From: Ancylostoma caninum
Lineage: Eukaryota; Nematoda; Chromadorea; Rhabditida; Ancylostomatidae
NCBI GenBank assembly: GCA_037903475.1
Contig: JBAJFG010000422.1
Location: 1 to 64,000 of the forward strand
Reading direction: 5' to 3'
DNA length: 64,000 bases
The notes beneath the pieces were generated by a model, which worked only from the letters and a program-made list of their open reading frames with translations, did not search any database and was not told the DNA's origin. The position numbers and the translations under genes were made by a program. Position 1 is the stretch's first letter, and each line of letters begins with the position of its first letter. Of the stretch, positions 11,833 through 22,065 are shown piece by piece.

Positions 11833-12280
11833 ATGAAGAAACTTTCTCATTCATTCTTTCTTCCTGAAACTGCTCACATTTGAGGAGGATCCCAATACCG
11901 TCAGTAATCTCCAGCTGCATAGGTCATAATCAAGCCACGTATTCATTTAGCGAATTTACAACTACCCTGCGTATTCTCGAAACCTATTCACTCATACTAT
12001 CTTGGTTTTTTCGACTCACTTTTTCACAAACGTTTCTGTTTCATGTGGATAACAAAAGATTCCGTATGTCACGTTGATCCAGCGGCGGACGCAGGGTGGG
12101 GGAAGTTCCAGGGCGCAGCACGAGGTGGTTACTCGGGCTTGTTCGGCTTGTACTTGTTCGTCGGGTTGTTCGCACACTACTCTACGGTCATTCTGGTGCT
12201 TAATCCTAAACAGAAGCAACAGTAGTTTTTATGATTCAAGCTGCGGAAGTCTGCAACTACGGCTTTGAAACTGCATCCAT
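11833..12280. other. Intergenic, no gene recognised
   Basis: AT-rich flank of the right arm. A GC-richer patch at 12070-12140 has a short open frame but no family resemblance. Confidence 0.5.
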
Positions 12281-12483
12281 AGGGCAATTTAGCTATGGTG
12301 CGTGCGCCTGACGCACGCATCTATTTGCGAAAGATTTTCTATGAGGAACAGTGAACGGCAAATGCATGTTCAATGACAACCGTCAACGCGTGCGACTGAG
12401 CTGCGTCAGAGATGCGACCCGCCCCATCCTTCATCATATAGACGCACGTGCGTTAAACGCACGCATGTACTATAAATTGCCCT
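12281..12483. mobile_element. 203-bp MITE with terminal inverted repeats
   Basis: Terminal inverted repeats begin AGGGCAATTTA at 12281 and end TAAATTGCCCT at 12483, each followed inward by GCGTGCG/CGCACGC-rich sequence, so the element can fold on itself. There is no coding capacity. The target duplication is not clear. Confidence 0.65.
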
Positions 12484-12587
12484 TTACTCACAAGAGAAAC
12501 CAAGGTCAGAATAAGTTTGGGAACGTTCCGTTAGCCTTGGACTAAAAGAGAACCAGAAGGGACAAAACATTTCTACATAGACTTTAC

Positions 12588-12704
12588 AAAGTCAAAGGAG
12601 AGAACAAAGAGGAAAAGAAGGACGAGGAGAAGAGGGGTGACAAGAAGGAGGAGAAGAAGGATGAGGAAATGAAAGAGGAGAAGAAGGCGGAAGAGAAGAA
12701 GTGA
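12588..12704 (+). other. Lys/Glu-rich open segment ending in TGA
   Basis: A purine-rich stretch reads as about 38 codons dominated by Lys and Glu (KEEKKDEEKR, KKEEKKDEE, EEKKAEEKK) before a TGA at 12702. An AG dinucleotide (CATAG at about 12580) precedes it. It could be the last exon of an unseen gene or simply a GAAGAA-type low-complexity tract. No homology is claimed. Confidence 0.25.
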
Positions 12705-13604
12705 AAACTGGCTCACCTGAAGTACTAGGTATGATGGCCTACATCAAAGATTACACATATAAATGATGTGCAGGAGTGAACTGTTTATGTAGGTGGTAAT
12801 GAAGGAATTACGGCCAAAAAAATGCAGGTTTAGGTTCACGAGCAATCAAGCCGGGTCGCAAAATAGGAAATCTTCATCAAGATCAATTTCAAAGCGCCTT
12901 ATAAAGGATTTCGATTAGAGGTTCTGCTGGAATGCAGTCTCAACTACATAAAAAGCCTCATAGAAACTAAGAAGCCTGGAAACTTTGGGGTTTAGAGCTC
13001 TCTGCCTACGCAATGCTTCGGCATAGGGCGCGGAATTGCGCGTTTTTTCTCCAAGTCTGTTACTTTTCAAGGAAATTTCTCTAGTTCGAAGATGTCATTT
13101 GATGCGCTGTCAACTCAGGGAAATGCGCCCAGAGAGTATCAACTTTCCCTCAAATTGGCATCCTTCGTTTTTCAAAAACCGTCTTGATCGTTGAAGAAAA
13201 AACTATCTGGTCAAAAAGTGTTTTTTTAGCCATTTTTTGACCATTAATGACAGTTCTTTTTGAAAAAGAAGACGGTTTCTCAAAATTGAAGGATACCACT
13301 TTGGAGGAGAGTTGATGCTCCCTAGGCGCACTTCACATATACATATACATTCACTGTTCTTCCTTCCTGTACAGTCTTCGCAGTCGTTAATTGATGTTGA
13401 TGATTCCTTGAGTTACTTGGAATAAAACGTTTCGGTTGACGTTGTTAGATAACTATCGAGCGAGCATGCTGCAGCAGAATGGCGCGCTTGTTTCAGTAAG
13501 CAGCACTTTTTGTAGGTTTAGTAGTATCTACTAAGTCCCTGAATCTGTGCAACGCCTACTAAGTCTTGTTGGTCAATGACTATCTCGTAATGACTCAAAA
13601 CTTC
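12705..13604. other. Intergenic, no gene recognised
   Basis: AT-rich. A fold-like pair around 13130-13310 (a CCTCAAATTGGCATCCTTC region against its near reverse complement GAAGGATACCACTTTGGAGG) suggests another small decayed foldback element. Nothing else is seen. Confidence 0.4.
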
Positions 13605-14290
13605 TTACAAAAAAACTTGATTGAAAGTCAAACAACAAGCGTCAATCGAAGTCTGCATCAAAAAAGGTCTTCGGCTTTTCATCATGATGTCGATGAGGAT
13701 GAAGTCGATCTGAGTCTTCACCTTGCTAGCGTAGGAAGAGACGAGATAAGAGGAGCGCCTTCGGAACTTTGTGTGCATGATGGCGAGAATGCGCACACCA
13801 TCTTTATCTCGTGTCCCGTAGGCAAAGCTTCCATGACGTATGTGTCCATCCTTTGTTACGCCTCCATGAACGTTTCGGTCTCCTGCGAGATTTACTGTGT
13901 CTTCCAGGGGTACTTCCGCTGCCTTCTCGTCAGATAACATCCAGCAGATCTTTTATTAAGTCACCTTTTTTTTTGCCTGTGATGCACACGTCGAGAATAA
14001 GTAAAGGCGTTGTTCAAACTTCATGAGGCGGTCATCGAAGCGCTGCACCTCGGCTATTTGATCCCGAAAGCGTTGGGAGACGATTATGTCCACACTATTT
14101 CTGTTTTTGTACTACCGCTGCCATGGCCTATGTATGTTTTTGACTTGTTACCAGTCCATCTTGTCTCTTGCAGACTCGACAACGCTCCAGTGCTGCTACC
14201 GGTTCACATGAGCGGCCCGTCAACGTGCCGACATCCAAAGTCGCAATGAGCTTCGTGACTACGTTGCGATTTTTAACAACTCGCCCGCTT
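13605..14290 (-). pseudogene. RTE-type retrotransposon endonuclease relic
   Basis: Remnant of the N-terminal apurinic-type endonuclease of an RTE non-LTR retrotransposon, read on the minus strand in three frames. Near 14275 comes IATLDVGTLTGRS; then IIVSQRFRDQIAEVQRFDDRL at about 14080-14020; then GDRNVHGGVTKDGHIRHGSF and KTQIDFILI at about 13890-13690. The order and spacing match the family. The GDxN motif with its catalytic Asp and Asn is preserved, but frameshifts and stops separate the blocks, and the final SDH block and reverse transcriptase are not found. Dead fragment. Confidence 0.8.
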
Positions 14291-14495
14291 TCTCGTTTCC
14301 GGTCTTTGCACCAATAGGGCCATTTTCGAAGCATCGAGGATCCTCGCATAGTTTTCACACTCAGTAGGCCTCGAGAGTGGGTTTCTCGTGGAAGCCGCAG
14401 CTTTTTCTTTAGAACTATTTGACATCATTGATTACAGGATGTAAAATAGGATCTTTCTGGATCAGGCTGTCGCGGCTTCCTCTCTCCCGAATAGA

Positions 14496-14573
14496 GGGGC
14501 GAGGGCGAGATTTGAACCCGGAGGGAATTGCTGCCTTAAAGCCTGAACTTAGACCACTCGACCAAGTAGCCCC
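14496..14573 (-). tRNA. tRNA-like sequence, probably pseudogene
   Basis: On the minus strand it has a perfect internal A box (TGGTCGAGTGG), a good B box (GGTTCAAATC) and complementary ends GGGGCTA / TCGCCCC with one mismatch. The anticodon stem does not pair properly and the loop would present TTA, which reads a stop codon. A decayed tRNA or the head of a tRNA-derived SINE is more likely than a working tRNA. Confidence 0.4.
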
Positions 14574-15178
14574 GAATGTGTGCAGAAAATTTTTTTTATG
14601 AAATCCACGTGTAAGATAAGCGAGAATTTCGCAAAAAGCCACCGCCACAACGCTACCGTTTCAGCTGCTTCTGGGCTGCGAGAGAAGTTCCTTTGGGCAA
14701 ATCTTTTATCGCATACTCGCACTGATGACGCACGAACGCATCTTGTGTAACTTGCCCAAATCGTAGACAGATCTCATTCATGCTACCTGGGACGCAACCA
14801 AATCTGGTCACCAGTTCAGTAGCAAATTGCTGAAAGTGGATAACACTAACCGCTAATTACATTTATTCAGCCATTAAACACTAAAGGGAGAGCCGTCATT
14901 CATTATTCAGAGATTATGTCCAATTCCAGAAATTTATTTGCGGATTTTCAGCAACAATAACACCAAAAACACATACCGGAAATAACGGTTGATTGGGGAG
15001 CACATGTTCTCTTTTTGGGTTGTATTTGGTGAGACAACAGTTATTCAGAGACGCTGACAGTTATTCAGAGAATCTTTAAAGGTGCAGATCGTTATTTGCC
15101 TTTTTTTCTTAACGTGGAACTAGATATAACGTGGAGAGAGCCATAGCACTTCACAAATACAACTTACCCTATCCAACG
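14574..15178. other. Intergenic upstream of first TIL gene
   Basis: AT-rich, containing two GTTATTCAGAGA-like repeats near 15038 and 15059. No gene or clear promoter element recognised. Confidence 0.4.
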
Positions 15179-16139
15179 ATGGTAACGCTCTATTTTATCC
15201 CAGTGAGTCGTTTCTTCAGTAACAATTTCAAAAGCAATTTGGACAACATCAGATGCGTACGAAACGCTATGAGGAGTGACAATCGCAGTATCATGTTGCG
15301 TATGCCCATAGAATGATTTTCAACACGGCCTTTATAAAAGAACTCCGCGGTCTATGCGACTATCCTTTTGAGCATGACGTTGACAATCTGCAACAGCGAC
15401 AAGATCCGAGAATGTTCAAGGTTTCAGATGAGACAACTGAAAGAAATGCCAGAAAGTGTTGCAGCTCAATCCAACAAATACTTCTAACTATTCAGCATGT
15501 ACTTTTATCCTATTTGTGCAAATAGTTCTGGGAGTTGATAGTTCTGGAAGCATTGCCTAATTTTTATCTACCGTCGACTGAAGAAGTTGTGCAAAGATGC
15601 ACTTTGATGGAATTACTTCTAGCATTGCTCATCCTTCACTCTTTACATTTTTCAAAGAAAATATTCCAGATTCTGTTTTTCACCATTTCACAATGCAGTG
15701 GAAGTGAGTTCAGACAATGTCGCTTTCTGAGTTTTCTAATTTCAAATAGCAACGAGTTTCAGATCCGACACCAAAATGCGGTGAAAATGAGAGGTTCTAC
15801 ATAGGTGGCAATGCATGCGAACGAACCTGCGAAGAGCAAGAGAAAACAGTACGATATTTATAAAAGTGGAACAAAATGCGCTAACTTGGCTGGAAATTGA
15901 AGTGAGTATACAGTATAAGTTGACTGTTTTGATGTTCTTTAGTGGTGCCCACGTGCATGTTACGTTCCCGGCGATTGTGTATGCCTGAAAGGATTCTACA
16001 GAAACAAAAACGGCAAATGTGTGACGTCCGAGGAGTGCGAGGAAGATTTCATGGAGTTTATTACTTTTCCAACGGGTCAGTTTGAAGCGCTCCAAAAATC
16101 TGCCCCAATTTCAATAATACACCGAATGTTGCAGCTTGA
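15179..16139 (+). CDS. Secreted TIL-domain (Ascaris-type) protease inhibitor, copy 1
   Basis: Four-exon model: 15179-15202, 15670-15703, 15763-15848, 15943-16075, with the stop completed at 16135-16139. Exons 1 and 2 encode a signal peptide (MVTLYFIP then a hydrophobic ILFFTISQCS stretch). Exons 3 and 4 encode one TIL domain: KCGENE start, GDCVCLKGFYRNKNGKCV core, tail ending FITFPTA. About 93 residues. Splice phases (0, 1, 0, 1) match copy 2 at every junction, and acceptors are TTCCAG, TTTCAG, TTTAG and TTGCAG. The TIL fold normally has ten cysteines; this copy has nine, because the position corresponding to YDKCG in copy 2 reads YIGGN. Known relatives in hookworms inhibit serine proteases, including clotting proteases; the target here is unknown. 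Exon 1 is assigned by similarity to copy 2. Confidence 0.75.
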
Positions 16140-16247
16140 CCGAAGGTTCCAACCGAAATACGGTGGTTGACTGACTCGGTTGCGTCATAGTATTATAGTA
16201 TTTATTTTGTTCGACTGTACATTTGAACGTCTGCTACTATTAGGGAG

Positions 16248-16253
16248 AATAAA
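16248..16253 (+). terminator. Polyadenylation signal of TIL copy 1
   Basis: AATAAA about 110 bases after the stop, inside GGGAGAATAAAGC. The same context (GGAAAAATAAAGC) follows TIL copy 2. Confidence 0.65.
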
Positions 16254-18400
16254 GCTTATCAACCACATCTACTCAGTTACTTTCTGGATTAACACACACA
16301 GAGTCTTAAAATTTTTGCATCACCTCGTTGTTTCTTTGAACTCCTCACACTCTATGGCAGCTGTGAACTAATACTTACTATTTTACCAGACAGAAAACCC
16401 TGAAAGTGCATTGCATTGCCGCTTTATGGTAAAAGTGGAGCGGGTATATTGAAGTTGGAATAATTAGATTGAATGAAAATATGGAAAATTTTAAATGCGG
16501 AGATTGGTCTCTTTCTGCATGTCACCACCGATATGCGGTTCTGCTAGAAACACTTGAGTATGAATTTCACATGTCTTCCAGGCACCATGATGATTGCGGT
16601 TTAGGTTGCTTTTCATTGCTTCTGTCATAGTTAAGTAGTTCTTAGCATTGACGTTTTTTCCTTGACCCTCTCACGACATAATGGATTATGAGGACAGGCG
16701 GGTGACAACAAAATCTTTGGCCAAGCTTTGCAAACTAAAATTTTATATGAGCTTACTAGATGTATGACCTTCAAAAACCACCATTTAGATTACAAAAAAA
16801 TTTCTGCCACTTTCTATGTAAAACTTTAGAGCGGCAAGAACCGCATGTCCTTGAGCCCGCATCTCCATTGAGTCAATTTGCCCTACAATTCTCATATATT
16901 CTCAGTGCTAGGCCCCATATGAGCAACGAAAAGGTCTGTGCTACAAGATGGGTGTATGTATGTATGTGTGAACACCTACACGCAGACCAGTTGATATCGG
17001 AGAGTCACAAAAATATTCCATGAATGTGTTAAAGTTACGAAAATGAGCTCTCACGCTGTTTTTTTTTTAGTTTTTTTCTTGTAAGCATATACAAAGTTGC
17101 TTTATGAAGCCCTTTCGATGCACATCATAAGTGGTTGTGGCTGAGCAAGAACCAGAATTACCACCACCGCCAACAGGAGCAGTGGATGACGGCTGCTACT
17201 TCGTTGCCTCACTACCTCTTCATCGCCAGCAGCATAGCAGCAACAGGGGAAAGACGATCCTGACGGTGTAGTGCAAGGTCCTGACGGTGCAGTGGCGGTG
17301 AATTATCTAAATTAGCAGCCAGGTTTCTCAGAAAATGTTTAGGAAAGGCTTACTAAAGGTGCTCAGTTAGCTGGTTTCAATAACGATGTGTCGATTACCA
17401 TCTACCATAATAAAGCACAGCCATACAATATTCGTGAAGAATCCAGTTTGCCCATATTCCTTGCCTGGATACAGTGAGCATGTTAAAGCTTCCGTTCGAT
17501 TGTTCCAGAAAGCAAACTCCAGGAAATGAAAAAGTCTTCCCCAGCTGCATAAAAAAGGCCGCAAGAGTTAGTGCAAAGGGAGAGTGCTTCACAGGAAACA
17601 TCCACTCAAATCTTCGTGTCTGAGTGTTCATGATCTTGAGGTTTTCTGGGTCCTAGAACTCATATCCAACACTGAAGTAGCAAGAAACTCGTAAGAATTC
17701 CACCAAATCGGGGTACCCCCTTCTGTGCGTCTTGTCGCTCTCCACTGACACTCGTGAGTCCCGCTACATATGCGCAGTCATACGCGCTAGTGAATGCGAC
17801 AAGAGTTTGTTAGCTGGAGCGTAGTCACTACAAAAGCACGAGCAACGGGGCCGAGTTCATGACTGCGATTCTATGGAGGGAGGTTTCTCTTTGCCGCAAC
17901 TTTGGCGGTCGAAAGTCGATGGTCAGTGCAGACCACTAACATCGGAATTGCGCAGATAGGATTCCGATGGACTTAGCTATTCATAGCAGTGATCTACAAA
18001 GGCTTTTGCTCTCATATTTTCTCCAATATAGCGTCCACAACTCCGCTAGGATCACGACTTGAGGCATCTTTCTCGGCCGACACTGTGTACGAAGAGGACC
18101 AGACGGATGATATGGCCGTCGTGTCGACTTTCAAATGTGTTCTAGTGTTACCTTTTCCATCTATACGTATTAAGATTATTTATCGAAATATCATCTAAGT
18201 GTCTGCGACCACCCAAAGTCTGAAAAATTTTGTTCTGTTCACACTTGTTCGGGGGAGAGTTTGCTCAGTCAGTGACAGGTAAAACACCTTCGGCATTGAT
18301 TTTGACTGCTCCATAAGGTTACATAAAGTCTTCCCGAGCGCTACTAGATCAGTTAGTGTCATTTCCCTGCTTATTCGCAATTCCCCTCCTCCGTAACCGA
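16254..18400. other. Intergenic between TIL genes, part 1
   Basis: No coding region recognised. A proline- and glutamine-coding patch at 17135-17270 and a short open minus frame at 17367-17631 have no recognisable domain. The stretch at 17700-17960 is GC-richer and may be repeat-derived. Confidence 0.4.
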
Positions 18401-18408
18401 CATTTCAA

Positions 18409-18860
18409 GGGTGGGCGTAAAGTTTTGAACCGCGGCATTTTTTTTTCAAAAACTATTAAAAAATTAGAGGATCACCTAGAAAAGACTTGGTGAAAGTTTC
18501 TGGGGTTTTCAACCATGCTGAAAACGATAGTGAACGCCATTACTCGAAAAAGCTTGATCCTCGCCCGAAACGACGAATCTTTAGGGTGGGCGTAAAGTTT
18601 TGACACGCACTGCACGAACCTACTCGATAAGCTGATTCCAATGTGCACATGAACACTTCAAGAGATAGCAAAGCACATGTTTCAGGTCCCAAACGGGTTA
18701 GGTCTACACTAAGCTGTCGTGATGCAGTTACAAAGCCGACGCCAAGAGCGTGCCACCGTGCTATCAATGATAAGCTTGAAGCACTCAGTGTACAGCTTGG
18801 ATGCGGGGAAACGCGGTTCCATTCACTGAGCCGCCGATATTCGTCACATATTGGCCCCAC
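18409..18860. mobile_element. Candidate DNA-transposon ends
   Basis: GGGTGGGCGTAAAGTTTTGA occurs twice in the same orientation, at about 18409 and 18585. The second is followed by CACGCACTG, resembling the GTCAAAACTTTACGCCCACC-type ends of Tc1/mariner-related elements. Open frames on both strands across 18540-19089 have no recognisable domain and probably belong to this element. Confidence 0.35.
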
Positions 18861-19854
18861 AAAAGATCTCCAACGAAGAACTGCGTGTTTCTTACGTACT
18901 TTTCTTACCTTCTATGAACTGCTCTTACGCATATTTGCGCGTATGCACATTTGTGGCGAATGCCCTTGCAATCAGATGTATTTGTTCCATCCTCATCACT
19001 CTGAAAAATCTGAAATCTGGAAACATATTCTAGCACCAGTAGTGGATTCAGGTAAGAACTGTAATCTCCATGACACCATCGTCTTTTGATGAGCACAGCC
19101 TCACTCACCAAGGAACGGTACTAGGAGGGTCCGACTCGTGATGGAATCTATACCATCATAGCGATAAAGCGTACAGTAAATGACATTCTGTGACGTGACG
19201 CTAATCTTTAATCTCCATTTTTCCCTTTTTGCTGCGGAGCCTTCTGCGAAGAGTGACGTGGAATAATTTCGGCTCGTCTAGGTCGGTTAAACATAAATTT
19301 CAAGCTATATTCTGCTAAAAATATGCGCGAAAACTTTCTCAAACTTGTCGCTATAAAAAATTAAATAATGCCTCCAAAATCTGATCAAATACAGACAATT
19401 TCCGGCGATCCCTTAGCAGAATATATCCAGGAAGCCAAATTTTGGCGGCAGTGGGCAATCTGGAATCATGCCACGTAACTCTTCAGAAGGGGCTCCGCAA
19501 CAAAAAAGGAAAATTGAAAAAATTTCGAAATCAGCATCAAAAATTTCATTTGATAGAATACATTTCGTTAAATTTGCCGGACCCAATATTATTCTTCCGT
19601 TGTCGGTGCTTTCTCATGTTATTAGCTGAGAATGATTTTAGTCAGCCAATAACGTCGATGAAGCGTACAGATAATGACATTCTGTTTGCCTTTTGGGCTG
19701 AAGTTTGACAACCGCAGCTCATTAATCACAAATTATGTAAACTTGATGTCGAAAGCAAGCACCATTTATTTGTCTTAACTAGTTGTGAGGCTATTTATAT
19801 ACGCCGAAAAGAACAGAGCGCACATCAAATACGTCATTCGTCGACGGCGGAAAG
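18861..19854. other. Intergenic between TIL genes, part 2
   Basis: Two partial direct repeats (AAGCGTACAG...AATGACATTCTGT near 19166 and 19660). No gene seen. Confidence 0.4.
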
Positions 19855-21545
19855 ATGAAAGGGCTTTACCTCATTCCTGTGAGTTTTCTCATTCGCAGTT
19901 TCCAGAAATATCAATTTTACAAAGAGTAATTTATGAAAATATCGTCGTATCTCTTCGTATGCATCTACAAAGTTGCATTCTGACTTAGTTCTGCGAACGA
20001 ACATAGCCGCTTTTGTAGATATTTGTCCCAAAACATCGTAACAGTTGCAACGAGGGAACACTTCAATTCAGTTGTCTATATGTGGATGATCATTGCAGCA
20101 TTCCAAAATTGAAGCTTTGATTCTTCCAAAAACAAACAGCTTGGCATTCGTGGGAAATACGGTTGCCCTTGATTGAATTAGAAACTACATATATCAAGTG
20201 AAATCCATCGAGTATGAGGTCGGTACTTCACGTAGAGTATAGCATTTTGCGTCGCACTCGCTGGCGAACTCGACCCGCAATCGCCAACAGCAGCGAGCAG
20301 CTTCACCCAAGGTATAGTGGTAGTTCAATCTTCACACATCAACATCGAGGGATAGTATGAGAAAATCTCAAGACGTTAAGATTGTAAAGGAGACAATCGC
20401 ATCATCCACTACAAAGTAAAGATATGAATGCAGCATGAACTTACGGTGTGTGTGCGTAAAGGCTGGCAACCTGAGCTAGGATTCGTGAGAGTGAACAAAG
20501 GGAAACGAGGATAACGAACCTACTTTCGCATCTTGCATCTCCTACCACTACGTAGTCTAGCCGATAACCAATAACGCCGAGCATCGTCGGTTTGCACGGT
20601 TAACTTTTCACGAATCCCAGCTCTGGTACCACAATCGGTATGTATTGAAGACGAAGTCGCCACGTCGACGGCAACGCTAGTAGGTGCTATAGAAGTCGCC
20701 ACGTCGACGGCAACGCCATTAGGTGCTATACTCCTGGAGAAGTATACCTGCAGCCTATAGCTACATTTTTAGTGCATCGGAGTCCGATCCGGTCGGATAA
20801 CGAAGGACAATATCGATTCCCATAAGTACTTACCCGACGAGGATCGATACGCATCTTTTCCTAGCCGACCTGAGCGGACTCCGATGCACAATAAATGTAG
20901 CTTACGGGCTGAACTGAAGCTCTCGTGAACACATACTAGCACGATTCCGAGGTAGTTTCACTCTTCGGGCCTTTCATAAGGATCAATAATGATGACGCCT
21001 TTCAGATCTGGTTGTTCCTCATTTCGCAATGCATTGGTGAGTTCATTTGATTTCGCTTTCTGAGTGAAAGAATGCTGTTGCACCTCCCAGCAATAATCCT
21101 TTTCATCGGGACAAAAAATCTCAGAAAAATCTCACCCATTCATATTGCGAAACTTTATAGAAGCAGCAGAGAAGAAGTGTGGCCCCAATGAATGGTACGA
21201 CAAATGTGGCACTTTGAAGGCATGTGAGGACAAGTGCAATGAGGACGAAAATGAGGAGAGAAACGAAGAGGTGCGATAATAGCAAGAAGCGGCGAAAACG
21301 CTGACTTCCTCAAATATACAACTCTTTGGCCAATTTAATATTTTTAAGGCATGCCTTTCGCGTGCCTGTCCTGGTCCCGGTGTTTGCATGTGCGATCCCG
21401 GCTTCTACAGAAACAAAAACGGCAGGTGTGTGTCCAAAGACGATTGCGAGTATGACAACATGGAATTTATTACATTTGCACCATGTGAGGACAGAATTTT
21501 TCACAAATCTGCTTTATGCTGAATTGTGAATTAAATATTGCAGAA
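19855..21545 (+). CDS. Secreted TIL-domain (Ascaris-type) protease inhibitor, copy 2
   Basis: Four-exon model: 19855-19878, 21006-21036, 21161-21270, 21349-21484, with the stop codon TAA formed from T21484 joined to AA at 21544-21545. It encodes a signal peptide (MKGLYLIP, then IWLFLISQCI), a short acidic/basic linker and one TIL domain with the full ten cysteines: KCGPNEWYDKCG, ACEDKC, an acidic insert rich in Glu and Asp, ACLSRACPGPGVCMC, DPGFYRNKNGRCV, DDC, and a tail ending NMEFITFAP. About 100 residues. If the last intron were retained the frame would continue 13 codons to a TGA. The layout resembles hookworm anticoagulant-type inhibitors, but the protease target cannot be read from sequence. 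Intron 1 is about 1.1 kb and contains a foldback element. Confidence 0.78.
20651..20731. repeat. 42-bp tandem duplication in TIL copy 2 intron 1
   Basis: GAAGTCGCCACGTCGACGGC...TAGGTGCTATA occurs twice back to back (20651 and 20693) with three differences. Confidence 0.8.
20753..20909. mobile_element. 157-bp foldback MITE in TIL copy 2 intron 1
   Basis: The two ends are near-perfect inverted repeats of about 44 bp, built on TAGCTACATTT..GTGCATCGGAGTCCG and its complement. The short centre is unique. Confidence 0.7.
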
Positions 21546-21665
21546 CTCAGAAAGTCACTAAAGGTTCCAACTCTCGCCAACCAACGTCACTGCATGGCTG
21601 ACTCCTCTACGTGTTAGTAGTTTTGCTTGACTCTGTGTATTTAAGCATTGTCTACTAATAGGAAA

Positions 21666-21671
21666 AATAAA
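21666..21671 (+). terminator. Polyadenylation signal of TIL copy 2
   Basis: AATAAA about 120 bases after the spliced stop. Confidence 0.65.
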
Positions 21672-22065
21672 GCATGCTTCTGACCAACATGGTGTGTTAT
21701 TTGTCATATTTTCACATTCTATCTTTCTCTTTCCACACTAAACTGCTGCAGTCATATTCGGTAAGAACTTTGAACTATCCCCCACATCGTCATTTCACGA
21801 CAGAAAATTTAGGAATGACAATGCTGACATTGAAAATCGTAAAATTTAGTCTACTTCTGCTTCACATCTTTGAATGCGCTGATAGCCCCGCAGGATATTT
21901 CTGAGTACCCTAAGCACGTTTGAGGAACTGTCAGAATTTGCTTTCAGTTCTTGATCTATAAATTGGAGCGACCAGCATCTAAACGCATCACAGACGACCA
22001 ATCATTACTTCGATCAGGGAAGGTCTCCTTGTTCAAAGTAGTCGGTATGCTGCACTTCTATGAAA
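21672..22065. other. Intergenic, no gene recognised
   Basis: AT-rich; separates TIL copy 2 from the Helitron. Confidence 0.45.

Noticed and set aside
14496..14573. Functional suppressor-type tRNA with TTA anticodon
   Set aside because: The anticodon stem does not pair; more likely a pseudogene or SINE head.
18643..19089. 148-codon open frame
   Set aside because: Overlaps candidate transposon-end sequence; an opposite-strand frame is equally long, and no domain is seen.
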